A stretch of 61,133 nt of DNA from Desulfobacterales bacterium (GTDB lineage: Bacteria; Desulfobacterota; Desulfobulbia; Desulfobulbales; BM004). The position numbers were made by a program, and so were the translations under genes. The notes beneath the pieces are model-generated. The model was not told the DNA's origin and did not search any database. It was given only the letters and a program-made list of their open reading frames with translations. Every line of letters starts with the position of its first letter. Within the stretch, counting starts at the first letter, position 1. The stretch lies in NCBI GenBank assembly GCA_021647905.1, contig JAKITW010000008.1, positions 1 through 61,133 of the forward strand. The letters run 5' to 3'. This document shows, one piece after another, positions 52,124 through 61,133 of this stretch.

Positions 52124-53047
52124 CTAGAGAATCAGGCCGCCGATGAGTTCACCCACCGACTCCAGCCCCTGTTTCCGGAGATAAGCGGCCAGGCCGTCAA
52201 CTACCTCCTCGCTGGCCCGGGGGCTGAAAAAATTGGCCGTGCCCACCTGCACGGCAGTGGCCCCGGCCAGGAGAAATTCCACCGCGTCCGCGGCAGTGGT
52301 AATACCGCCGATGCCGATCACCGGAATCCGCACCGCCCGGGCGACCTGCCAGACCATCCGCAGGGCAACCGGTTTGATCGCCGGACCGGAAAGACCGCCG
52401 ACAATGTTTGCCAGCCGCGGTTGCCGGGTTTCTCCATCAATGGCCATGCCCAGCAGGGTGTTGATCAGGGAGACCGCATCGGCGCCGCCCGCTTCCACGG
52501 CCCGGGCAATAACCGTGATATCGGTCACATTGGGCGAAAGCTTGACGATCACCGGCCGGGTGAACTCTTTGCGTACCGCCTCGGTTACCGCCCGGGCCGT
52601 GTCCGGGTCAATGCCGAACGCGACTCCCCCCTTTTTGACATTGGGACAGGAGATATTGACCTCCAGGGCCGCCACCAGGGACTCGCGCTCAAGCCGCCGG
52701 GCCAGGGTCCGGTACTCCGCCACCGAGTCTCCGAGGATATTGGCGACCAGCGGGGTCCTGATTTTCTGAAAAAAGGGCAGCTTTTCAGTGATAAACCGTT
52801 CCGCGCCCACATTTTCAAGGCCAATGGCGTTCAGCATGCCGCAGGCGGTCTCCACCACCCGCGGCATGGGGTTGCCGGACCGGGCTTTAAGGGAAATCCC
52901 TTTTACCACCACCGCCCCCAGCCGGTCCAGGTTGACCAGCGCGGCAAACTCCTCTCCATAGCCAAAGGTGCCCGAGGCGGTCAGCACCGGATTCTTCAGG
53001 ATCAGCGAGCCGATCCTGGCCGTGAGGTCTGGTTGCCCTATCGCCAT
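52124..53047 (-). CDS. pyrD: Dihydroorotate dehydrogenase B, catalytic subunit
   Basis: 307 aa class 1B enzyme. The substrate segment EVNISCPNVKKGGVAFGIDP, FMN-binding IPVIGIGGITTAADAVEFLLAGATAVQVG and the N-terminal KNPVLTASGTFGYGEEF are intact. It partners with PyrK (overlap of 10 bp), so NAD+ should be the electron acceptor. Pyrimidine biosynthesis. Confidence 0.95.
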   Translation of the reverse strand: MAIGQPDLTARIGSLILKNPVLTASGTFGYGEEFAALVNLDRLGAVVVKGISLKARSGNPMPRVVETACGMLNAIGLENVGAERFITEKLPFFQKIRTPLVANILGDSVAEYRTLARRLERESLVAALEVNISCPNVKKGGVAFGIDPDTARAVTEAVRKEFTRPVIVKLSPNVTDITVIARAVEAGGADAVSLINTLLGMAIDGETRQPRLANIVGGLSGPAIKPVALRMVWQVARAVRIPVIGIGGITTAADAVEFLLAGATAVQVGTANFFSPRASEEVVDGLAAYLRKQGLESVGELIGGLIL

Positions 53048-53823
53048 GCCACCTCCTGTGCATCAAAAACCGGCCCATGTTTGCACACATGCAGATACCC
53101 GTCTCCCTGCCCGCGGGGCACAGCGCAACCGAGACAGGCACCAAGGCCGCAGGCCATCATGGTTTCCAGGGAAACCTCGCAGGACCAGCCCAGGACGCGA
53201 CATTGCCCGGCCACGGCCCGCATCATCGGATAGGGCCCGCAGACATAGGCCTGCCGCGCCCGGCGGTCCAGCCCGGCCAGCAGGTCCCCCACCAGGCCGT
53301 GATGGCCCAGGGAGCCGTCGTCAGTGGCGGTCCGCACCGCCAGTCCCAGTTGTTCCAGGTCCCTGGCCAGGGCGAGCAACTCGCTCCTGGTGCCGGCCCC
53401 GACCAGAACCAGGATCTCCGGTTTTTCCGGAACCTGGCAGAGCCGCTGGGCCAGAAACAACAGGGGCGCGATCCCCATGCCGCCGCCGATCAGGCAGAGG
53501 GGCTGCTGCCGGGTAATATGAAAACCACGGCCCAACGGACCCACCAGATCCAGTTCCCGGCCCACCGTTGCCCGGGCGAGAATCCCAGTGCCTTTGCCCA
53601 CCACCTTGAACAGGATCTGGACCTGGTCCGGCCCAATGACCTGGTGAATGGAAAAAGGCCGCCGCAGCAGGGGGTCATAGGCGTCCGCCACCCGGACCAT
53701 TACAAACTGGCCGGGCCGGGCCGCCTGGGCGATTCCAGGGGCCCGGACCGTGATCCGGAAGATATCCGGGGTCAGTTGCTCGGTCCTGGTTATGGTTGCA
53801 TTTTCCTGCCCTGGCTGGTCCAT
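53038..53823 (-). CDS. pyrK: Dihydroorotate dehydrogenase B, electron-transfer subunit
   Basis: 261 aa. FAD-binding RxxS-type motif RRPFSIHQV, nucleotide site GGGMGIAPLLFLA and a C-terminal [2Fe-2S] motif CGLGACLGCAV...C. It passes electrons from PyrD to NAD+. The start at 53823 is preferred. Confidence 0.93.
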   Translation of the reverse strand: MDQPGQENATITRTEQLTPDIFRITVRAPGIAQAARPGQFVMVRVADAYDPLLRRPFSIHQVIGPDQVQILFKVVGKGTGILARATVGRELDLVGPLGRGFHITRQQPLCLIGGGMGIAPLLFLAQRLCQVPEKPEILVLVGAGTRSELLALARDLEQLGLAVRTATDDGSLGHHGLVGDLLAGLDRRARQAYVCGPYPMMRAVAGQCRVLGWSCEVSLETMMACGLGACLGCAVPRGQGDGYLHVCKHGPVFDAQEVAWR

Positions 53824-54000
53824 ATGGCCACCATCTCCAGCATGGCCCCGCGTCGCCTGGACGGCAAAAAAAGCAAAGCCTTGATCAAGGATCTATTGTA
53901 CATTTATCCGGATGCGTCGCCGGTCCGGACTTAAGAAGACGCCTCAGATAGTAAAATACCTGCCATCCCCTGTAAACATCAAATGTATAGGATTTTCCCG

Positions 54001-54786
54001 ATGAGCGAAACCCTGGTGCTGGGATACCTGTTCGTCTTTGGCGCAATGCTGGGCAGCTTTCTCAACGTGGTGATTCTGCGGCTGCCGGTTGAGGGAGAAT
54101 CGATTGTCTTTCCGGCCTCCCATTGCCCGGCCTGTCGACAACGGCTTCGTTGGTATGATAATATTCCCATAATAAGCTTTATTCTGCTGGGCCGGAGATG
54201 CAGACACTGCCGCGCCGCGATCTCCTGGCAGTACCCGCTGGTGGAAACGGCCATGGCCCTGCTCACGGTGGGGCTGTTCCGCAAGTTTCACCTCTCGCCG
54301 GCCTTTGCCATCTATCTGCTCTTCTGCGGGGCCCTGCTGGCGATCATGGTCATTGACCTGTATCACCAGATCATCCCCGACGTGATCAGCCTGCCCGGGA
54401 TCATCATCGGCTTTGCCTGCTCGGTTGTCAACCCCATGGTCAGCTGGCAGGAATCCGGCCTGGGCCTGCTCCTGGGCGGCGGGGTCCTCTACAGCATCGC
54501 GGCCGGCTATTACCTGATCACCAAGCGGGACGGCATGGGCGGCGGCGACATCAAGCTGTTGGCGATGATCGGCGCCTTCCTCGGCTGGCAGAGTCTGTTC
54601 TTCGTGATCTTCGCCAGTTCCCTGGTCGGGGCCGTGGTCGGGATCGGGGCGATGTTCAAGCAGAAAAAAGGCGGCCAGACCGTGATCCCCTTTGGTCCCT
54701 TCCTGGCCGGCGCAGCGCTCTTTTATCTCTTTTACGCCGAGCGGATCGACGCCTTGCTCCGCTGGTATTTTCTCCCAGCCGGCTGA
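54001..54786 (+). CDS. Prepilin peptidase (type IV leader peptidase)
   Basis: 261 aa integral membrane aspartyl protease. Catalytic Asp in VIDLYHQIIPD and in GGGDIKLLAMIGAFLGW; N-terminal CPACRQR and CRHCRAA form the zinc site. It cleaves and methylates prepilin-like leader peptides, so the organism should carry type IV pili or type II secretion pseudopilins elsewhere. The start at 54001 (MSETLVLGYL) is preferred over 53983. Confidence 0.9.
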   Translation: MSETLVLGYLFVFGAMLGSFLNVVILRLPVEGESIVFPASHCPACRQRLRWYDNIPIISFILLGRRCRHCRAAISWQYPLVETAMALLTVGLFRKFHLSPAFAIYLLFCGALLAIMVIDLYHQIIPDVISLPGIIIGFACSVVNPMVSWQESGLGLLLGGGVLYSIAAGYYLITKRDGMGGGDIKLLAMIGAFLGWQSLFFVIFASSLVGAVVGIGAMFKQKKGGQTVIPFGPFLAGAALFYLFYAERIDALLRWYFLPAG

Positions 54787-54861
54787 GGGTTGACAGCCCC
54801 GTAAAAACTCCGATGTTACCGCGGTGAATATCTTTTTTTACAATTTCATCAAGGATCCACC

Positions 54862-55386
54862 ATGGGAAAAAACGGCCTGATTATTCTCTACACCGGCAAC
54901 GGCAAGGGTAAAACAACCGCTGCCCTGGGCCAGGCCCTGCGGGCCGCCGGACAGGGGCTCAAGGTATGCATCATCCAGTTCATCAAGGGCCGGGACGATA
55001 CCGGCGAGGTGCGGGCCCTGGCCCGCCTTGGCGATATGATCGAACTGCATACCATGGGCAGCGGTTTTACCTGGGCGGCCAAGGATCCCGGGGAACCGAA
55101 AAAGGCGGCCATTGCCGGCTGGGCCCTGGCCCGGAAAAAAATCATGAGCAATCACTACGATCTGGTGATCCTCGACGAGTTCACCTATGCCCTCAACTTT
55201 GACTATCTCGCTGAACCGGAGGTGCTGGCCGCGTTCAAGGAGCGGCCCCGTAAACTTCATCTGCTGATCACCGGCCGGGATGCCGGCGAGCAGCTGCTGG
55301 CCGCCGCCGACCTGGTCACCGAGATGCGGGAGATCAAACACCCCTTTCAACAGGGAGAAAGGGGTCGCCGGGGTATTGAGTTCTGA
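54862..55386 (+). CDS. cobO: Cob(I)yrinic acid a,c-diamide adenosyltransferase
   Basis: 174 aa BtuR/CobO-type enzyme. P-loop LYTGNGKGKTTAALGQAL near the start and VILDEFTYALNFDYL, typical of the family. It adenosylates corrinoids for B12. Ribosome site AAGGAT. Follows the prepilin peptidase gene by 75 bp. Confidence 0.93.
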   Translation: MGKNGLIILYTGNGKGKTTAALGQALRAAGQGLKVCIIQFIKGRDDTGEVRALARLGDMIELHTMGSGFTWAAKDPGEPKKAAIAGWALARKKIMSNHYDLVILDEFTYALNFDYLAEPEVLAAFKERPRKLHLLITGRDAGEQLLAAADLVTEMREIKHPFQQGERGRRGIEF

Positions 55387-55416
55387 AGGCAGACAGCCGT
55401 GATTGATCCGCCCGGA

Positions 55417-56130
55417 TCAGGGGGTGGACAGATCGGTACGCAGGGTAAGGGAGGCGAGCGGGGTCCGCTGTTGCAGGGCCGTGCCGATTTCCCGGCCAAG
55501 CCGCAGGGCTTCGCCCATCTGCGGCTTGGAGTGGCCGAATTTTTTATAATACCGGCCGATGAAACGGGACCGCTCCGGCCTTTTGCCGGCCAGTTTCAGG
55601 AACACCCCCACCGTGCGCCAGGGCTCGGCAAGGGGATGGGAGAAGACCAGAAAGTTGGGGATCCGGGCCCCGCATTTAACCAGCTTTGCCCTGAGCCCGT
55701 ACCAGTGCATCCGCCAGTAGCCGCGGCAGGATATCAACGGCAGCACGGTTTTACCGGACAGAATCCGCCGGCCGTCACGGTCAAGCATGGCCAGGATCGG
55801 GCCGCTGGGGTTATAGGACCAGGTGGGGCCGCCGACAATGACCAGGTCATAGTCATCCTCCACTGCCGGCGAAAGGGGCTGAATTTCCACCCGCGGGCGG
55901 AACAGGGTGACGATCATCTTCTTGATGGTGGCCCCCACCGTGCCGATGGGAAAACGCAACGGGGTAACCGGCCGCAGCTTTTCCATCACCACCTCGACCC
56001 CCTGGTCCCGCAGGCCCAAGGCCAGCCGCGAAATGAGACTCAGGGTCTGACCGCTGAACGAGTAGAACACGATCAGGACCCGTGGCTTGCGTGTCGTAAG
56101 GCCGTTCCCCATCTGCTTGTCTGTTTTCAT
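55417..56130 (-). CDS. Flavodoxin-like protein
   Basis: 237 aa. VLIVFYSFSGQTLSLISRLA is the FMN phosphate loop and DYDLVIVGGPTWSYNPSGPI the second FMN contact. It resembles flavodoxin-like reductases rather than small flavodoxin, since about 90 extra residues follow. Electron partner unknown; its position directly downstream of the dsr operon, beyond its terminator, may be coincidental. Confidence 0.82.
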   Translation of the reverse strand: MKTDKQMGNGLTTRKPRVLIVFYSFSGQTLSLISRLALGLRDQGVEVVMEKLRPVTPLRFPIGTVGATIKKMIVTLFRPRVEIQPLSPAVEDDYDLVIVGGPTWSYNPSGPILAMLDRDGRRILSGKTVLPLISCRGYWRMHWYGLRAKLVKCGARIPNFLVFSHPLAEPWRTVGVFLKLAGKRPERSRFIGRYYKKFGHSKPQMGEALRLGREIGTALQQRTPLASLTLRTDLSTP

Positions 56131-56223
56131 TCAGGGCCTGTTCGTTATCCAAAATATATCACCGGGCAGGTGCCGGGCCGGTTCCTCATCCGCAATGCAC
56201 CACCAACCTAGTCGAAATCCGTG

Positions 56224-56256
56224 CAAAAAAAAAGCCCTCGACACGTCGAGGGCTTT
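56224..56256 (-). terminator. Terminator of the dsr operon
   Basis: Perfect 9-bp stem GCCCTCGAC (56234-56242) with GTCGAGGGC (56245-56253), loop of two bases, then a run of nine T on the minus strand. It lies 26 bp downstream of dsrP. Confidence 0.93.
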
Positions 56257-56280
56257 CTTTACTGAAAATAACCGCGCGGA

Positions 56281-57441
56281 TTAAACGATCAGTTCTTCTT
56301 CCCTGACCGCCAGGGCGATTTTGTACAGCACGGTCAGGATAAAGAAACCGGTGGCCCATATCCCCAGGGTAATCAACACCTCGCCAAAGGTGAGATAGTA
56401 TGGGGTGATCTCCTCCAGGGGATTGGGGACAAATCCGCCGATTACCAGGCCGATACCCTTATCGATCCACAGGGAGAAGAAAATCATGACACAGGCCAGG
56501 GCCAGGAACCCTTCCTTCAGTTTGAAGTAGGGCACCAGCAGCATCACAATGGCGGAGATCCCCAGGACCACCGAGGTCCACATCCAGGGCACCAGTTGAT
56601 GATGGCCGCGCAGGCCGAAGAAGAGGTAGTTCAGGGTATCCATGTGGCCGGGGATGTTGCTGTAATAGGAGGTGAAGAACTCAAGCAGCACAAAGAAGAC
56701 ATTGATCAGGGCCGCATAGGCGATAATGGTGACCAGTTTCTGGATCGCCTCCTGGCCGGCATCGAATTTGCTCACCCGTTTGATGACCAGGCAGAGCAGG
56801 ATCAACAGGGCCGGGCCGGCGGCAAAGGCCGAGGCGAGAAAACGGGGGGCCAGGATGGCGGTCAGCCAGAAATGGCGGCCCGGCAGACCGGCGTACAGAA
56901 AGGCGGTAACCGTATGGATACTAACAGCCCAGGGAATGGAGATGTAGATAAAGGGCTTGATCCATTTGGGCGGCGGCATTTCTTTTTTATTGGCGGTGAG
57001 CACCACCCAGCCGACAAAGATATTGAGGAAGAGGTAGACGTTCAAGACGATCATGTCCCAGAACAGGATCGAGTGGGGCGTCGGGTGGAGGAGCACGTTC
57101 AAGGCCCGGAGCGGCTGGCCGAGGTCGACCATGATGAACATCAGACACATCGAAACCGAGGCCACGGCCAGGAATTCACCAAGGATGGTGATCTTGCCGA
57201 AGACCTTATAGTTATGCAGATAGTAGGGCAGGACCACCATCACCCCGGAGGCGGCCACCCCGACCAGAAAGGTAAACTGGGCAATGTATACCCCCCAGGA
57301 CACGTCACGGCTCATTCCGGTGTAGCCAAGGCCATAGTTGTACTGCTGGATATAGGAGAGGCCACCGATGCCCATCAGGGCGAGGAGAAAGGCCATCCAC
57401 ACCTTGTATCTACTGCTTCCTACCAGTGCTTTCTCTAACAT
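56281..57441 (-). CDS. dsrP: DsrP, NrfD-like quinone-interacting membrane subunit
   Basis: 386 aa with about ten hydrophobic helices. NrfD-like features: YKVWMAFLLALMGIGGLSYI, GMSRDVSWGVYIAQFTFLVGVAASGVMVVL. It is the quinone-binding partner of DsrO and the last gene of the operon, 7 bp after dsrO. Confidence 0.95.
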   Translation of the reverse strand: MLEKALVGSSRYKVWMAFLLALMGIGGLSYIQQYNYGLGYTGMSRDVSWGVYIAQFTFLVGVAASGVMVVLPYYLHNYKVFGKITILGEFLAVASVSMCLMFIMVDLGQPLRALNVLLHPTPHSILFWDMIVLNVYLFLNIFVGWVVLTANKKEMPPPKWIKPFIYISIPWAVSIHTVTAFLYAGLPGRHFWLTAILAPRFLASAFAAGPALLILLCLVIKRVSKFDAGQEAIQKLVTIIAYAALINVFFVLLEFFTSYYSNIPGHMDTLNYLFFGLRGHHQLVPWMWTSVVLGISAIVMLLVPYFKLKEGFLALACVMIFFSLWIDKGIGLVIGGFVPNPLEEITPYYLTFGEVLITLGIWATGFFILTVLYKIALAVREEELIV

Positions 57442-57448
57442 GACAACC

Positions 57449-58294
57449 TCACACTATGTAAAAGATCGAGGGTTTGGTACCCAGTTCCGGTTTCCGCTGA
57501 ATGGTGAAAGTCGAGGCCAGCACCTTTCTGATTTCGGAATGGGGATCATTCAGATCACCGAAGATCATGGCGCCGCTGTTCCCGGCTTCTTCAACGCATT
57601 TGGGCATCTTCCCCTTGGCCAGCCGCTCCACGCAGAGGTTGCATTTCTCGACCACCCCGCGCATCCGGGTCGGGAAATCCTTGTTCAGATGCTTACGTTC
57701 GATGAAGTAACGGCCGGTCTTGTCATCCTTACCCCGCGGGTCGCGCCAGTTGAAACTCCGCGAACCGTACGGACAGGCGGCCATGCAGAACCGGCAGCCG
57801 ATGCACCGATGGTAGTCCATGGCAACAATTCCGTCGGGCCGTTTAAAAGTGGCCTTGGTCGGACAGGCCCGGACGCAGGGGGGGTTGTCGCAGTGATTGC
57901 ACAACACCATATATTTTCTGTGATGCACCTCATCGCTGCGCAGGTTATGGCTCTTGCTGGTAAAGGCATTGGCATAGCCGGTCTCCCAGATCCACTTGAT
58001 CTCATCCTTTTTATTCCGGAAGTCAGGAACATTGTGGATCCGGTGGCAGGCATTGATGCATTTCTGCGCCAGCCCCTGGTCTTTGGCAAATACCCGGGTG
58101 TCAATCACGAATCCATACCGCCTGCCGACAGGGGCCGCAACTCCGTGGCCGGTCTCTTCTTCAGCTCCTCCCGAAGCAAAGGAAGAAGCGGGCACCTCCC
58201 CTTTCAGTAATACCTGGAGAGCAGCAGGAGCGCCAATGCCCGCGATGGTCGAAATCCCGGCGATCTTTAGAAAATCCCTTCTCTTCATGTCCAT
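57449..58294 (-). CDS. dsrO: DsrO, periplasmic iron-sulfur subunit with Tat signal
   Basis: 281 aa. A Tat signal MKRRDFLKIAGISTIAG is followed by ferredoxin-like clusters: CNHCDNPPCVRACP, CIGCRFCMAACPYG and CNLCVERLAKGKMPKCVE. These would hold several [4Fe-4S] clusters that pass electrons between DsrJ/K and DsrP. The start overlaps the dsrJ stop by one base (TAATG). Second in-frame ATG at 58288. Confidence 0.95.
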   Translation of the reverse strand: MDMKRRDFLKIAGISTIAGIGAPAALQVLLKGEVPASSFASGGAEEETGHGVAAPVGRRYGFVIDTRVFAKDQGLAQKCINACHRIHNVPDFRNKKDEIKWIWETGYANAFTSKSHNLRSDEVHHRKYMVLCNHCDNPPCVRACPTKATFKRPDGIVAMDYHRCIGCRFCMAACPYGSRSFNWRDPRGKDDKTGRYFIERKHLNKDFPTRMRGVVEKCNLCVERLAKGKMPKCVEEAGNSGAMIFGDLNDPHSEIRKVLASTFTIQRKPELGTKPSIFYIV

Positions 58295-58671
58295 TACAAG
58301 TTCTCCTTAGGCGGGAAGTGGCAATCCCAGCAATAAGGTTTTACTGCTGCATATTGATGACACTCATCACAGAATTTCTTCTTATCACTATGGCACTTCA
58401 TGCAGCCCAGCATCAGGCTTTTTTCATACTTCTCGCCGGCCGCGGTAACCTCGGTGCGGTCGCCGTCGCGCAGGACCGTGTCCCGCCACTGGTTGAGCAG
58501 CACCATGTGGCTGGTGCGCATGAAGTGGGTATCCTTGACGCATGCCGTTTTCCCGGCCGGTTTTTCCAGTTTCGGTGCAGGGCCGGCATTACCGGAATTG
58601 TACCAAAGCGGGAAAGTCATCAGGCCGACAAAGATAATGAGCCCGGGAACAATTTTTCCTCCATCGTACAT
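58294..58671 (-). CDS. dsrJ: DsrJ, periplasmic triheme cytochrome c
   Basis: 125 aa from 58671 (MYDGGKIVPGLIIFVGLMTF as signal/anchor). Three CxxCH sites: CMKCH, CDECH and CWDCH. The preceding segment ACVKDTHFMRTSHM is the conserved region that gives DsrJ its unusual heme ligation. It starts 5 bp after the dsrK stop and its ribosome site lies within dsrK. Confidence 0.94.
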   Translation of the reverse strand: MYDGGKIVPGLIIFVGLMTFPLWYNSGNAGPAPKLEKPAGKTACVKDTHFMRTSHMVLLNQWRDTVLRDGDRTEVTAAGEKYEKSLMLGCMKCHSDKKKFCDECHQYAAVKPYCWDCHFPPKENL

Positions 58672-58675
58672 TGTA

Positions 58676-60331
58676 TCAGCCCTCCATCCCTGGCAGAGGT
58701 TCAAAGCGCAGATCGGTCTCGCGCTCTTTTTCGCCATCCATAATCAGTGCGTTGCCCACCAGTTCGGACACCCCGCACACCCCGACATTGGGGTTCCAGT
58801 ACTGCATCAGGGCGAGAAGCGTGGCCCGGTCGATGGCGCAGACACAGGAGAGCATGTTGACCCCGAACCTCTCTTCCACGTATTTGACCGCATTGGCCCG
58901 CGGCAGGCCGCCCCGCATCCGCAGCTCCATGATCTCGCCGGTATTCAGCCCGGTGCCGCTGCCGCAGCAGAAGGTCTGCTCGCGGATGCAATTTTCCGGC
59001 ATCTCATAGAAATTATTGCAGACATTCTTCAGAATGTAGCGGGGCTCATCAATAAGGCCCATGCCCCGGGCCGGGTTGCAGGAGTCATGGAAGGTGACGA
59101 TCCGGTTATCGTTGCGGCTCGGATCGAGCTTGAGCTTGTTATGCTTGATCAGATCGGCGGTGAACTCGCTGATGTGGACCATTTTCAGGGAGGCGGCGTT
59201 GTCAAAACGGGTCCCGGTAATCGGCGACACCGGCACCTCCATCTTGGATCCCTGGAGTTCGTGGTTCATGGTATCCATGTACTGATGGACAACCCGCCAC
59301 ATATGGCCGCACTCGCCGCCGAGGATCCACTTGACGCCGAGCCGGTCGGCCTCGGCAAACATTTTGCCGTTCAGTTTCTTCATCAATTCGTTGTTGGTGA
59401 ACGAGCCGAAGTTACCGCCCTCGGAGGCATAGGTGCTGATGGTGTAATCCAGGCCGATATGATCGAACAGGAGCAGATAGCCCATGAAGGTGAAGATGCC
59501 CGGATCGGCAAACACGTCGGCCGAGGGGATGACAAAAAGGATTTCAGCGCCCTTGCGATTGAAGTTCAGGCTCTTGATACGAATTCCGGTTGCCTCCTCG
59601 ACATCATCGATCAGGTACTCGGCGTTCTCCTTAAAGGTGTGGGGCTGCAGGCCCAGGTGGTTGCCGGTCCGGTTGGAGTTGGCGGCCGGCTCCAGGATCC
59701 AGTTGGTTCCGACCCCGACCAGATGGAGCAATTCCCTGGCCATCATGGTGATCTCGGCGGTATCAATGCCATAGGGGCAGAACACCGAGCAGCGCCGACA
59801 TTCGGTGCATTGATAGAAGTACATGAACCACTCTTTCAATACCGCGAAGGTCATCGGCCGGGCATTGGCGACCCGGCCGAGAACCTTGCCGAACTTGGTA
59901 AAGTCGTTGCGGTACACCGAGCGGATCAGTTCGGCGCGGAGCACCGGCATGTTCTTGGGATCGCCGGTGCCAAGGAAGAAGTGACACTTGTCAGCGCAGG
60001 CGCCGCACCGGACACAACAATCCATGAAGATCTTAAAGGAACGGAACTTGTCCAGCCGGGCCCGCATCCCCTCAAAGATTATCTGCTCCCAGTTGTCCGG
60101 GAGCTTCCAATCGTCGCTCTCGACCTCCCACTCCCGGGGTACGCCGAAGAGGTGTCCCTTCAGGTTCTTGTCGAGATACTCAACGATGCTCTTCTTGGCG
60201 GGGTAGCAGTAATTACCCGGCTTGAAGGTCACCGGGGTGTCCATCCAGTGCTTCCTGGGGATGGCCCCGGTCATCATTGACGGTTCAGTCGCTACACTAA
60301 CCCCTAGTTCGTCTGCTTTTGGATCTGCCAT
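58676..60331 (-). CDS. dsrK: DsrK, cytoplasmic HdrD-like iron-sulfur subunit
   Basis: 551 aa. Two [4Fe-4S] motifs CVRCGACADKCHFFLGTGDP and CTECRRCSVFCPYGID plus the C-terminal CCG-type domains (HDSCNPARGM and CCGSGTGLNTGEIMELR) identify the heterodisulfide-reductase-like catalytic subunit. It transfers electrons to the DsrC trisulfide in the cytoplasm (known family role). Between dsrM and dsrJ. Confidence 0.97.
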   Translation of the reverse strand: MADPKADELGVSVATEPSMMTGAIPRKHWMDTPVTFKPGNYCYPAKKSIVEYLDKNLKGHLFGVPREWEVESDDWKLPDNWEQIIFEGMRARLDKFRSFKIFMDCCVRCGACADKCHFFLGTGDPKNMPVLRAELIRSVYRNDFTKFGKVLGRVANARPMTFAVLKEWFMYFYQCTECRRCSVFCPYGIDTAEITMMARELLHLVGVGTNWILEPAANSNRTGNHLGLQPHTFKENAEYLIDDVEEATGIRIKSLNFNRKGAEILFVIPSADVFADPGIFTFMGYLLLFDHIGLDYTISTYASEGGNFGSFTNNELMKKLNGKMFAEADRLGVKWILGGECGHMWRVVHQYMDTMNHELQGSKMEVPVSPITGTRFDNAASLKMVHISEFTADLIKHNKLKLDPSRNDNRIVTFHDSCNPARGMGLIDEPRYILKNVCNNFYEMPENCIREQTFCCGSGTGLNTGEIMELRMRGGLPRANAVKYVEERFGVNMLSCVCAIDRATLLALMQYWNPNVGVCGVSELVGNALIMDGEKERETDLRFEPLPGMEG

Positions 60332-60383
60332 TTGTCAAATTCCTTCTCAGCTGGTGTTTCGGCTTCCTGCTCAACTGTTTATG

Positions 60384-61133
60384 TCACGATGCTTTGTCTT
60401 CCGTTTCCGGAGGAGCTGGCGGCAATTCCTTTTCAACCGGCAATCCGGCATTCACCATGAACTCGCGGAACTCATCCTCGTACCCGGCATAGGAATGGGG
60501 CTTGATGGAGAGATCGTTCCAGGGATTGATATGCCGTACCTGCCGGCTGTTGTTGGCCAGGTTCCGGGTGGGACTCAGGAACACGCCGCCCAGGTGCATC
60601 AACTTGCTATACGGAAAGTAGACCATCAGAACGCAGACCAGGAACAGATGGGTAAAGAAAAGCGGGTGGATATTTGCAGCCATTTTGGGTGAAAAGGTGG
60701 CCAGCCCCAGGGCGAGGTCCTTGATCGAAACCACGTCAACCCGGACGAAGTAGCGCATCAGGATCCCGGTGGCGGCAATGGCGAAAATCAGAAACAGGGG
60801 GAAGTAGTCGGCGGCAAAGGAGATGTAACGGACCCTGGCATTGACCAGCCGCCGGAGAAAGAGAAAGGTCACTGCGCCGATAAAGAGCAGATCGGTCAGG
60901 TAGAGGGTGGGCGCTCCGATCTGCAACAGGCCGTCGGCAAACTCGATGCCGTGCAAGAAACCGGGAACCGGGTTGACGAACAGCCGCATGTGGCGGATGA
61001 CGATGACCAGGAAGCTGTAATGGAAGGTCAGTCCGGCGATCCACAGCCACTTGCTGGACTCGTGGGTCAGTTTCGGACCACCGTGGATCTCGGCCTTGGT
61101 GTTGCGGAACAGAGAGCGAAACAGGAATATCTC
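60384..61133 (-). CDS. dsrM: DsrM, C-terminal part (continues from the start of the window)
   Basis: Remaining 207 codons after the joint (61006-60384) plus the 127-bp duplicated overlap. Membrane helices and His residues (FLFLRRLVNA, FFTHLFLVCVLMVYFPYSKLMHLGG) are typical of NarI-like diheme cytochrome b subunits. The tail is cytoplasmic and ends KELPPAPPETEDKAS. The gene is 52 bp upstream of dsrK. Confidence 0.93.
   Translation of the reverse strand, partial: EIFLFRSLFRNTKAEIHGGPKLTHESSKWLWIAGLTFHYSFLVIVIRHMRLFVNPVPGFLHGIEFADGLLQIGAPTLYLTDLLFIGAVTFLFLRRLVNARVRYISFAADYFPLFLIFAIAATGILMRYFVRVDVVSIKDLALGLATFSPKMAANIHPLFFTHLFLVCVLMVYFPYSKLMHLGGVFLSPTRNLANNSRQVRHINPWNDLSIKPHSYAGYEDEFREFMVNAGLPVEKELPPAPPETEDKAS

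Noticed and set aside
54786-54862. Cobalamin riboswitch before cobO
   Set aside because: The gap is only about 75 bases and shows no B12-box; nothing resembling a riboswitch core was found.
58400-60280. A 626-codon open frame on the plus strand opposite dsrK and dsrJ
   Set aside because: Antisense shadow of conserved dsr genes; GC-rich third positions keep stop codons out of the opposite strand.

Overview
The window is a GC-rich chromosomal-type segment of a sulfate-metabolising bacterium. It carries the complete dsrMKJOP membrane complex, an 11-subunit-type Nuo complex without NuoEFG, a selenocysteine HesB/IscA-like protein, an EF-G of the mitochondrial-like clade, and NAD(P) transhydrogenase in three subunits. 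This combination points to Desulfobacterota, most likely a Desulfobulbales relative. That placement is inferred from gene content and was not tested phylogenetically.

The two ends are identical: bases 1-127 equal bases 61007-61133. The contig therefore closes into a 61,006-bp circle, and the cut falls inside dsrM, which is in frame across the joint (342 aa). The rsbRD-like gene followed by dsrM-K-J-O-P on the minus strand is then one uninterrupted operon ending at a strong terminator near 56.24 kb. No replication or partition gene is present and the cargo is core genome, so the circle is either an assembly closure or an excised or amplified chromosomal circle.

Layout. 0.4-5.2 kb: rsbRD-like gene, eukaryotic-type hisA, a P-loop ATPase, fusA. 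5.7 kb: tRNA-Phe. 6-10 kb: zinc-ribbon and RDD proteins, pntB/pntAB/pntAA. 10.6-13.6 kb: glycosyltransferase, a membrane-anchored protein with a DUF6973-like end, a small cytochrome c. 14.1-25.6 kb: nuoABCDHIJK, two MrpD/NuoL-like subunits, a small membrane protein, nuoM and nuoN. 25.9-30.4 kb: aminotransferase, truA, argC, rpsI, rplM, tRNA-Gly. 30.7-33.3 kb (mostly plus): hisB, lipoprotein, DUF89 protein. 33.8-37.5 kb: split permease with divergent tetR, selenoprotein, fmdB, ykgJ, yceD. 37.9-46 kb: HtrA protease, TPR-methyltransferase, exported carbonic anhydrase, phosphoesterase, YgjP protease, an HTH/zinc protein, amt-glnB. 46.8-53.8 kb: PilZ protein, aroA-aroK-aroE-aroD, ykgJ, pyrD-pyrK. 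54-56 kb: prepilin peptidase, cobO, flavodoxin-like protein. 56.3 kb to the end: dsrP-O-J-K-M.

The non-coding spacers are full of small mobile or structured repeats. The most striking is a 101-bp MITE with imperfect 20-bp terminal inverted repeats and 6-7-bp AT-rich target duplications. Nine intact copies are present, all in the same orientation, and there are further truncated or diverged copies. A 275-bp element (two copies, one with an 8-bp target duplication), a tripartite inverted repeat whose arms covary between copies, and a 109-bp tandem repeat also occur. A palindrome of the form TGAAT-N4-ATTCA lies in the promoter regions of the dsr operon, the nuo operon (two copies, 21 bp apart) and the carbonic anhydrase gene. 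This suggests a shared regulator of sulfite reduction, membrane electron transfer and CO2/bicarbonate handling.
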